DNA from: Cepaea nemoralis
Taxonomy: Eukaryota; Mollusca; Gastropoda; Stylommatophora; Helicidae
Direction of reading: 5' to 3'
Assembly (NCBI GenBank): GCA_014155875.1
Contig: JACEFZ010027924.1
Location: 92,001-156,000, forward strand
Length of the DNA stretch: 64,000 nucleotides
Below the pieces are notes generated by a model. That model had not been told where the DNA came from. It saw nothing but the letters and a program-made list of their open reading frames with translations, and ran no database searches. Below, in pieces: positions 55,879 through 64,000 of the stretch (position 1 is the stretch's first letter; each line of letters starts with the position of its first letter). The translations under genes were made by a program, and so were the position numbers.

Positions 55879-55879
55879 C

Positions 55880-55938
<59 letters not shown>
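55879..55938. repeat. (ATT)n microsatellite
   Basis: About 20 ATT units, pure. Confidence 0.95.
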
Positions 55939-55940
<2 letters not shown>

Positions 55941-55984
55941 TTTCCTTAATCGCAGCGGACAGATGAAGTAGTTCTTACCCAGTA

Positions 55985-56190
55985 CTAAATTTTAAACACA
56001 GCTGCGCAAGATTCGGCAGCGGATCGCGTCTCGGTGGTTTCGTACAGAAAGGTATATGAGCCGGTCGTTCAGAAATAAATGGCAAATTACTGAACGTTAA
56101 TCTTGCCAAGACATCAACAGCAGCTGAAAAATGCTGATGTTAACTGCAGTGTTCTGTAAATACGATATGCCAAAAAAAAAAAAAAAAATG
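55985..56190 (+). mobile_element. SINE family A copy, 5'-truncated, A-tailed
   Basis: Starts in the head variant (ACAGCTGCGCAAGATTCGGC), then GTCGTTCAGAAATAAATGGC, CAGCAGCTGAAAAATGCTGA and a terminal A16 run. Confidence 0.75.
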
Positions 56191-56629
56191 TAACTGACAA
56201 TTTCCAAGGTCTTCAACTGTCGTATTTGCAGTTTGAGTAACTTTCTGCCTGTGGGCCACACGTGTACATATAGTTCATGCAGTTGTTTCACCCGTTTTCT
56301 TTATAAGGCGATAGTGTGTCACTTGTGTCTGATTTACGTTGTAAATATTCATCACTGATGTCCAATTTGACGTTGATGTAACGTCATTGTCTAGCTTCAT
56401 AAGCAGGTGTTGTCAACTGAATTTTGCTTTTCCCCAACCCTCTCATCAAAGGTGACTGATACACCTTCAGTTTGGATATCTGTATTAGCGCCTATGTGTG
56501 TGTTTTTCTTTGTATGGTATCATCAACGTACTCGCGTGTCGCTTTCTTAGCTATCATTAGCTTCAATGTAACTGTCATTAATTGTCATTAAAAACGTATC
56601 TATTCTGGCAGGGATCACATTTCACATCG
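56191..56629. other. No recognisable gene
   Basis: Unassigned sequence. It sits between the two diverged duplicate segments. Confidence 0.35.
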
Positions 56630-57050
56630 TCATAATCACCAAGCAACCCTTCCATACTTTCTTCGATTCTGGTATTTACCGTTCTGTTATGTCTCTTCTG
56701 TAGTTATACCAAAGATCGTTGACTTTTATCTGAAAGAACATTTAACAATACATAATTAGCAGCATCATCAGTTTTCCGGTCTTACATTACCAAAAGATGC
56801 AACTGACCATTCAAGGGTATCCGCTAAAGAAACACTTCTACAGACTATTCGGACATCTCTCTACACCCTTGATGTTTTATTTCTGTCACAAGGTGTCTCT
56901 GTGCTTCATATGTAGCTTCACGAGTTTTCCATATCACATTGTCTTCAAACGTCCATTGCACCCCCAATAAAACATCCATACTGGTTAACAATACGTATAC
57001 CAATACACTTGTGGTTCTATCTGTCACAGTTTCGATATCAACTGGTTGTT
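56630..57050. repeat. Diverged duplication, copy 2
   Basis: Direct copy of 55430-55872 at about 1.19 kb offset. The reverse frame 57027-56845 (LGVQWTFEDNVIWKTRE) is the best-preserved reading of the shared pattern. The forward 135-residue frame (56939-57346) is antisense to it and lacks a domain I recognise. Confidence 0.6.
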
Positions 57051-57514
57051 TATCATCTACTGTCTATTTCACAGGGTTGATTGCATATTCACATTCCACA
57101 CTGGCTAATACATTAACTTCCGTTGTAACATCTCCCAACAAAACAAAGGCTGTCTACCTAAACATATTATTGGCTTACGCTGTCCACTGTTATGTCTCAT
57201 TGTCATTTCACAACCGCAATCGTGTCAAGTCTACAATAATAGGTTACCCGGAACATTTCTCTCCCCTAGCTAGGCTTCTACCTACATCTGATCCTTCCAG
57301 TTGTCTTTCAAATACACATCTATATATTATAACTAGAGAACACTAACACTATTAGGGCATACTTTTTTCAGTGACCAGACTCCCAACCAAAATCGAATAC
57401 GTGACAATAAAGTTAATGACACATGATTTCTTTCATATCGTCATCAACAGTTTTTGTGAATTCATATCGTATATTTCGACATTGTTTAGAATCTGTAATT
57501 GTCAGTAAAATATT

Positions 57515-57645
57515 CAACCACCCCTAGGAAGAAATTGAAAAAGCAATAGAGATGGGGTTCCTGAGACGAATATTTTGAATTCCGTGGACTATCAGAGTAA
57601 CTAACGATGATCGCCCAAAAGAGATAAAAATAGAGCATTATGTAC
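57515..57645 (+). pseudogene. Short LINE RT fragment
   Basis: Translation EEIEKAIEMGFLRRIF then IPWTIRVTNDD matches the '.EMW..R...IPWT...TN..V' segment of LINE RT C-termini, as at 1905-2403. Only about 40 residues remain, with a stop inside. Confidence 0.45.
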
Positions 57646-58172
57646 ATCAAACACAACAAACTTGTTCTTAAGAGTTATATAGATACAAGCCAGTGTTAGT
57701 AATGGAAATATGTAAATTTGTGTGATTAATATTTACTTACAATTTTAAAATAATAAATCATAATTGTATTGCTCGGCTCCCATAATATATATATGTATTG
57801 TCAAGGTATAGATAGATATGGGACGTATATATATCTTATATCAGAAACAGATCACACTAAGGCTACTTTTCTGTAGCTATCCCATACAGCTCTCCCATGT
57901 CTTACACACATTCAGTCAAACAAGTGTCGTCTCCGCAATAGATGTTTTCAAATCCTTGGCGATGTACCCATTATTATATATACCATTAGATAATTCTGTG
58001 ACAGTATCAATGCCAAAGCTGGATAAGGATTTTATCATCTCTGTTGTTGTCTTTCCTTCTTTCATCTTTTTGATGCCTTATCTACTTCAGCCTTTAATAT
58101 GTTTGGTACCATCCTTGGTATTATATGATGTTAGTTAATTGACCCAGCTGTCCTAGAATTAATCTTCTGTGT
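57646..58172. other. No recognisable gene
   Basis: A forward 106-residue frame (57818-58138) is hydrophobic in composition but has no motif I recognise. It ends just before Element 2. Confidence 0.35.
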
Positions 58173-58766
58173 TGTCAACAACTCAACTGACAGGCACTAT
58201 CGGATACTTCTCACACACCAAACAAGAAAACTTGCAAGTCGTGTGCGAGGAAAATAAATGGTACATTTTATTGCCGTTGGCTCGCTACACGCAGGTAACA
58301 GTCGCTAGTAAACACACAACATAAAGCCACAGAAATTATCTATCACTAGTTGCTAATGCCTATGCTAACTCTCTATCTATTTAGTTAAACACAAAACCCC
58401 TATCGCTACTCTAACGAGGTGCACACTACAAGTCCTGTCCTCCCGTCTGACGTCCTTTCATCCCCTCGTCACACACCACGCGGATCGACCTTGACCTTGG
58501 TGCGTGTTGCCTCACATGGCACGCTGATCGCAGACGTGGTATGTTGAGTGGATACTCAACTTCTCCGTGGCTACCACGAGGCGTGATGCTATCGTGATTA
58601 GAGTGCTAACTCTCTGAACAACGCCTGCGTGTCTCATGAGGGAATGGATAACCATCTCCCATTACCTCATCTCCCCTGCCCTTACCTCGGGCACCGTATC
58701 ACCATCCTGGCCTCTTCAAGATTGACTGCTCTTCCTGGCGGAGGGGATGCGGTCGAGTCTTTGACA
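58173..58766 (-). repeat. Element 2 3' LTR (594 bp)
   Basis: On + it starts TGTCAA and ends TTGACA (58761-58766), inverted termini. The first 369 bp match 63632-64000 with one difference seen by eye (A/C near 58212). It carries a reverse-strand AATAAA at 58272-58267. Directly beyond the inner edge, CACACCCACCCCTCCTGTG (58767-58785) is the purine-rich tract on the reverse strand. Confidence 0.9.
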
Positions 58767-60968
58767 CACACCCACCCCTCCTGTGTTGCGTCATCAACTT
58801 TCACTCATTGGTTGTGACGCAAGAGGTTTCTAAAAAAATTTAATGTCTCTAATTTTTTTGTCAAAGACTCTAGATAACCTGGCTTTGGGCACTCTAATAG
58901 ACTTTCTACTGACTATTGTCACAATGTAGCAAAACTTTACTTGGCTACTGGCAATCGCCACAAACTTGACTGGTTGGCGTGAGCCCTCTTCTCACATGCT
59001 ATATTATATTTATTAGAGGTATGTCTGAACCGGACCGTTGTCTTATAAGACCTGCCCTCACATAGTAAATTAACTTACTACCCATACAAAGTTGACTTTC
59101 TTAGGGTCAACACATGAATTGCTTCATGTCCCCCATATAATATTTAACAACCATTACACAAGGTGTGTGCGACAGGCTTTACCTACCTCGCTTCCGCGTG
59201 TAACGTTCTCTTTCACTGTTAAGTTAGTGTTTCGTTGTCTATTATGTCCCCTGACCCGAAGTTATCTCCCTTTGATCTAGAAAAAATGTATGTAATTTAT
59301 CTGTTTGTTTTTCTGGTTGTTTGTGTGTTTGGATGTAATTAATCTATTAATCTAACTTCTAACCTATGTTTCTACCTCCTATGTGTATGTATGTTGGTTT
59401 CTTAAGTGTCATAATTTGGTTAAATGTGGCCACAAACAGGTGTATAACACTAATTCGTGACTACATTCCCTTGTTATGAACCCCAAAATACTGTAATCTA
59501 AGTTCTAAACTATCTTACAGACACACATTCAGACTAACACATTCTCAATAACGAAAACCAACACTAAAACATTAAAAGTCGCGCCAGGCAGCAGAAGAAT
59601 TTGCTGACTGATCTCACTCTCTCCCGTCTATTTTCCATTCGCTCTCACTTTCACACTTCTGTCACACTTCTTTCATCCTTAATTCTGTCACACATCTTTT
59701 ATCCTTCCACACTCATCCTTCCGATTATTTAACAACCTTGGAGTGACACTGTACAGGTTTGGCTCAGTTTGAGATAGTTGAGCCCAATGACTGTGCGACA
59801 GTCGCTGCACGAGTCATGTATTTACAGTATATTTACATGGACGAGACAGGGTTGATGGTGTATCCCCTTGGTCTCATCATCCATTATATTATACTAACTA
59901 CAACTCTAAATCCTAACATAATAATATTAATTCTATAAATATGTATTTAATGTGTCAACTAAATTTTGTCATGTTAATTATATGATATGTTTATATTAAT
60001 TGTTATGTTTGTCTAATCTAAGGGATGTAATCTAACTATTTAAATGTAATTAATGTGACGTGAGTTATGTACCTTAATTACATGGATGATGTGAACACAA
60101 ATTATGTAATTTTCTAACACTCTACTAACTAATGTTTTTAAATGCACAAAGGAATTATATGAGTGATATTCTTAATCTAAATGGTGTAAATGATGTATGT
60201 TCACTTATCTAATCTTTTTCTCCTATTCTGATGTAAAATGATGATATTACTAAATGGTCATATTTGATAGGTGGTATGGTTTCATTAAGATGGAATGAAT
60301 TGAACCGGAATGAAGCTAAGTGAAATATAACAACCTAAATGGTACTATTCCTATCAAACTTTTAATTTAGCTTGTAATTAACTATTTTTACGTCTAAATT
60401 AATATTCTAATTTAATTCTAATGGGTTAATTACTGTACTACCTACACTATTAAAATAAATGAGAACTATTATATTTCCTAACCTACATCTAATTTATCAC
60501 TATCTTAAAATATTATATTACATATCACAATAAGTTTATATACATGGTATTCAGCTACCTCAGGTTAGTTGTTGCCTTCATGATTGTACATTGGTTTTAT
60601 AGGCATAATATATATACACACTTTGCCTGGGTATCTGAAATACATTGCACAGTCATACTAGTGTTCTATCGGTAGTGCACGTGTAGAGTTCGCTGGTGTC
60701 GTAGCTCAGTCTTTTCGTGTCTGTAATTAAGCATTGTTCTGACACTGTTTTCTTCGCTTCACACGAATGATACACCGGAATGGAGCTTAGTTGGTAATGA
60801 GCTGTCCTATTTCACACGGTGATATCTACGTTTTGCAGCACAGTTCTTCACTTGATGTCTACGGACACATGATAGTTCACTGTTCTTGGTACATGATTAA
60901 GCACATAATGTCGATGTATATGTAACCTATTTTACATAGAATAATATAATATATTCATGTACTAACTA
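58767..60968 (-). other. Element 2 3' non-coding region, with polypurine tract
   Basis: 2.2 kb, strongly AT-rich toward 59900-60700, with no env-like or other frame. The purine tract (reverse strand GGAGGGGTGGG) abuts the 3' LTR. This region is longer than the 1.4-kb counterpart in Element 1. Confidence 0.7.
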
Positions 60969-62423
60969 TCACTCTACATTTATATGTGGGATTTCAGGTA
61001 TTTCTACCCCAGATGGTCTACTTAGGGTATCAGCCAGAATGTTGTCCTTACCCTTGATATGTTCTATACTAAAGGTATAGTTTTGAAGGATCAGAGACCA
61101 CCTGTATATCCGGTCATTTCGATGCACACCACTCTGGATGACCGTGATGGGAGAATTGTCGGTCTGGACAATGAAGTGCACACCCGCCAGAAATCGATGG
61201 AGCTTTCTCACCGCATAGATGACGCTTAGGGCTTCCAACTCTGATATGGAATATCTGGACTCGGCAGGTGTGATCTTACGGCTCACGTAGCACATCGGAT
61301 GGAAGATGCCCTCATAAAATTGGCCTAGTACTGCAGCGATGGAGATCCTGCTGGCATCTGTCCTAAGATAATAAACGAGCCTAGGGTTAGGCAAGCGGGG
61401 GATTGGTACATTACTAAAAAGAATTTTCAATTTTGACAATGCAGAAATTAATAATGCATCTTTCACATCCAATTTTACAAATGCTTTTAAAACATTGGAA
61501 AATACACTTGTAATTTCCGCTAAATTTGGAATAAATTTACTATAGTAATTTACTACTCCTAGAAGGCTTCTGACCTGTTTTTTCGTGGTAGGAATGGTCA
61601 GATTCATAATTTTTGTAATAATCCTATTGTCAGTCTTGAGCTGACCTTGAGAGATGACATGACCCAAAAATACAATTTCTTTTAGGCCTAGTTCAACTTT
61701 GCTCGGTTTGACAGTGAGACCGAAGAGTCGCAACCTATCAAAGACATGTCTGAGTTTCAGTAAGTGTGTTGTCCAGTCTTCAGTACGGACACATATATCA
61801 TCTATATAGGTCACAGTATTCGTCACTCCATGCAATAGATCTCTAGTTAAGCGTACGAAAGTGGCAGGAGCATTTCGAAGTCCGAAAGGAAGAAATCGCC
61901 ACTCGTACAGTCCTAAAGGTGTTGAAAACGCAGTAAGATGCATAGATTGAGCCTGCATAGGGACCTGCCAATATCCCTTAGTAAGATCTAGTTTTGAAAA
62001 GATTTTTGAAGTAGACATGTCTAGGATAAGATCTTCGCAGGGGGGAATAGGTTCTGCGTCGATCTTAGTGATGCTGTTGAGTTTTCGATAGTCCACGCAC
62101 AGACGAATTGTGGAATCTTTCTTCTTAACTAGGACGATTGGAAAAGAGTACTCAGATGTAGACTTTTGGATAATCCCACTAGCTTCTAAATTAAGAATTT
62201 CCTTATCATGTTCTAACTGTTGTTGTTTCAGCTCTAATTCTTTATGTTTTGTGATCTCAGCTAATTCTTTCTGGTGTTGTCTTTCTCGTGCGCGTTCATC
62301 TCTCTCCGCATTTTCTTTTCTTGTCTCAGCTTCTTTAAATTTCTTATCAGCATATTCTTCTAAGTCCTTTTCTGTATATTGTAATTCTTTACCTGCTTTT
62401 ATAAAATCTGATAAAGTAGCCAT
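60969..62423 (-). CDS. Gag coiled coil fused in frame to RT-RNase H (Element 2)
   Basis: 484 residues, ATG at 62421-62423. Residues 1-82 are a charged gag-type N-terminus (LSDFIKAGKELQYTEKD, then AERDERARERQHQKEL), similar to the Element 1 start. At about residue 83 (near 62178) the protein passes straight into mid-RT (GIIQKSTSEYSFPIVLVKKK). RT shows CVDYRKLN, KLDLTKGYW and YIDD (206-209, nt 61808-61797). RNase H keeps all four acidic positions: TDAS (Asp356), ELEAL (Glu397), QTDNSP (Asp422), LADTLSR (Asp465). SCAN-like capsid, knuckles, protease, integrase and about 30 N-terminal RT residues are absent, yet the frame is open. It is probably non-autonomous and may be mobilised in trans; whether the protein is made or active is unknown. 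Confidence 0.9.
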   Translation of the reverse strand: MATLSDFIKAGKELQYTEKDLEEYADKKFKEAETRKENAERDERARERQHQKELAEITKHKELELKQQQLEHDKEILNLEASGIIQKSTSEYSFPIVLVKKKDSTIRLCVDYRKLNSITKIDAEPIPPCEDLILDMSTSKIFSKLDLTKGYWQVPMQAQSMHLTAFSTPLGLYEWRFLPFGLRNAPATFVRLTRDLLHGVTNTVTYIDDICVRTEDWTTHLLKLRHVFDRLRLFGLTVKPSKVELGLKEIVFLGHVISQGQLKTDNRIITKIMNLTIPTTKKQVRSLLGVVNYYSKFIPNLAEITSVFSNVLKAFVKLDVKDALLISALSKLKILFSNVPIPRLPNPRLVYYLRTDASRISIAAVLGQFYEGIFHPMCYVSRKITPAESRYSISELEALSVIYAVRKLHRFLAGVHFIVQTDNSPITVIQSGVHRNDRIYRWSLILQNYTFSIEHIKGKDNILADTLSRPSGVEIPEIPHINVE

Positions 62424-63604
62424 GCTGTTAAGTAATTAGCTAGCGTTGACTTACAATGATTTGTTTATTCAAATATTTATCTATGATGTTCTATATTTGT
62501 TCCTCGTTGAGGACTATGAATTGTATTTTCAGTTTCTATGCTGAACAAAATTTCTATGTTGGAAAATTAGAGCACAAAAATATGCTAGTGTATCGCAAGC
62601 TGAAAAAGAGATGCACTATTAATCACATTGCATGCCAAAAATATAGGTATACTCAACTTAATGTTCCCGAGAATCAGGGAACGGAACTCCGTTGACACAG
62701 GTCACCTTGTTTGGTACTTTGGGATCGAGGCACGTTTCGTAATCAGGACACTTTATTTGGTACACCGGTATACGTACTCAGCTGTTGTTCGCCCTCTGAT
62801 ATGCAGGGCAGCAGTACTTACTACTACTGCACGATATGATTTACCCGACAACTAAGGACAATGACTTTGACAATGACAGCCTCACGAACAACTAGAATAT
62901 GTATTAATTAAATTTAATGTCAATGTCCTGTCTTCGTTCTAACAGTATTTGCCTTTTGTTACTAACCTAGTTAATTTCTGTAAGTGTTGTGCAGCCAAGT
63001 CTCATCTGCTTGGCCAAAAATAGTTCCATCGTGACGGTAAACAAAGAGAAAGTAGGACCAAAAATATGAATAACTGTTTTTAACTAAATAAAAATACCAT
63101 AATAATGTTTAAATAAATAAATACATTCATTTAATAACTCAAATAAACAAATAATAAATAATATAAAGCACAGATTCAGGCGAGCAGCCGCTTGGCGATT
63201 TTGTAAACACTCGATTGCTGTATGCAAATGACCCAGGACGACTGTTTGTCAATCATTCTACGTCAGAGGCGCAGCGCTATTTTTGGTTTTCAAAAATCGA
63301 TATTGTCGGCTGGCTGTGTATCGCTCCGCCATGCATCATGTTTGGTGCTTATTTATAAATAAATTGGTAAATACATAAATAAATATGAGAAAATAAGAAT
63401 ATTACTACTTACAGCTTTGAAGAATACATGATTTCACTAAATAAACATATCATAAGCACAATTAAACAATCTATTTCGTCACGATAGGCACATTTCTAGT
63501 CCGCAATTTGCTCTCGTCTGCACAGATTACCGTCACTGACAAAAATTAGATCCTAGTCCAGAGCCGTGGCTGAGTGGATTTGCTTGAACTTTCGTCCAAG
63601 CACT
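62424..63604 (-). other. Element 2 leader (untranslated)
   Basis: About 1.2 kb between PBS and ATG on the reverse strand, with an AAATAAATAAATAAA-rich part (63080-63160). The small frames here are on the wrong strand and lack motifs. A stretch CCGTGGCTGAGTGG at 63565-63578 looks like a tRNA A box but has no B box. Confidence 0.65.
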
Positions 63605-63617
63605 ACTTCTGACACCA
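63605..63617 (-). promoter_or_regulatory. Element 2 primer binding site (tRNA-Leu-like)
   Basis: Reverse strand TGGTGTCAGAAGT is complementary to the 3' end typical of animal tRNA-Leu (..ACTTCTGACA plus CCA). It lies 14 nt inside the 5' LTR edge rather than abutting it. The match covers 13 bases and then breaks. Confidence 0.6.
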
Positions 63618-63631
63618 CAATTATCCTTGCC

Positions 63632-64000
63632 TGTCAACAACTCAACTGACAGGCACTATCGGATACTTCTCCCACACCAAACAAGAAAACTTGCAAGTCG
63701 TGTGCGAGGAAAATAAATGGTACATTTTATTGCCGTTGGCTCGCTACACGCAGGTAACAGTCGCTAGTAAACACACAACATAAAGCCACAGAAATTATCT
63801 ATCACTAGTTGCTAATGCCTATGCTAACTCTCTATCTATTTAGTTAAACACAAAACCCCTATCGCTACTCTAACGAGGTGCACACTACAAGTCCTGTCCT
63901 CCCGTCTGACGTCCTTTCATCCCCTCGTCACACACCACGCGGATCGACCTTGACCTTGGTGCGTGTTGCCTCACATGGCACGCTGATCGCAGACGTGGTA
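63632..64000 (-). repeat. Element 2 5' LTR, truncated by the window end
   Basis: On +, starts TGTCAACAACTC and matches 58173-58541 almost base for base. The remaining 225 bp or so are expected beyond 64000. Confidence 0.93.

Larger units (their letters stand above)
58173..64000 (-). mobile_element. Element 2: deleted Gmr1-like LTR retrotransposon (5' LTR runs off the window)
   Basis: Two matching LTRs 5,459 bp apart bracket a leader, one 484-codon frame and a 2.2-kb 3' non-coding region, all reading on the reverse strand. Start of the right LTR at 63632 plus a 594-bp LTR predicts an end near 64225, outside the window. The second target duplicate is therefore unseen; the left flank is TGTGT. 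The N-terminal coiled coil resembles that of Element 1, so I place both in one lineage. Confidence 0.85.

Noticed and set aside
56939..57346. Forward 135-residue frame as a membrane or secreted protein gene
   Set aside because: It lies antisense to the better-conserved reverse pattern of the duplication and has no recognisable domain.

Overview
This window is repeat-dense animal DNA. I find no credible single-copy host gene, rRNA or functional tRNA. The element mix (Gmr1-like Ty3/gypsy LTR elements, RNase H-bearing and zinc-finger-bearing LINEs, several tRNA-headed SINE families, mariner and hAT DNA transposons, very long tri- and tetranucleotide arrays) suits an invertebrate, most plausibly a mollusc or other lophotrochozoan. 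That assignment is inference from element types only.

The main content is two young LTR retrotransposons of one unusual lineage. Element 1 (17626-25587, + strand) has nearly identical LTRs and a 5-bp GTAGG target duplication. It carries one continuous gag-pol frame in the order coiled coil, SCAN-like capsid domain, CCHC knuckles, protease, integrase, reverse transcriptase, RNase H. Integrase therefore lies upstream of RT, as in Ty1/copia, although the enzymes are Ty3/gypsy-type. This is the Gmr1-like arrangement. Its RNase H is broken by a short deletion. Element 2 (58173 to past the window end, - strand) belongs to the same broad family, but an in-frame deletion removed most of gag, the protease, the integrase and the start of RT. 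What is left is an intact 484-codon frame joining a gag-type coiled coil to RT-RNase H.

Layout: 0-3.6 kb holds an hAT MITE containing a SINE, and LINE tails facing each other. 4.0-5.4 kb is a giant (GAA)n/(CAG)n block. 6.3-16.2 kb holds SINEs, a fold-back mariner MITE, a 1-kb local duplication and microsatellites. 16.2-17.15 kb is a mariner remnant. 17.6-33.5 kb is an old tandem array of 1.5-1.9 kb units, invaded in different units by Element 1, an RNase H-bearing LINE and a Penelope-like relic. 34.2-36.2 kb is a strongly G/T-biased degenerate repeat. 36.7-48.2 kb holds LINE and SINE fragments, a second fold-back MITE, a palindrome beside (TA)n, and minisatellites. 48.8-52.0 kb is a LINE with a 13-bp target duplication. 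52.5-53.1 kb is a long (TATC)n array. 53.8-57.6 kb holds LINE and SINE fragments and a diverged 1.2-kb-spaced duplication. 58.2-64.0 kb is Element 2.

The open frames here act in retrotransposition rather than host physiology. The long homopolymeric or periodic frames are microsatellite artefacts. SINE, LINE and PLE calls rest on recurrence within the window, target duplications, Pol III box-like motifs and conserved RT/RNase H motifs, without a database search.
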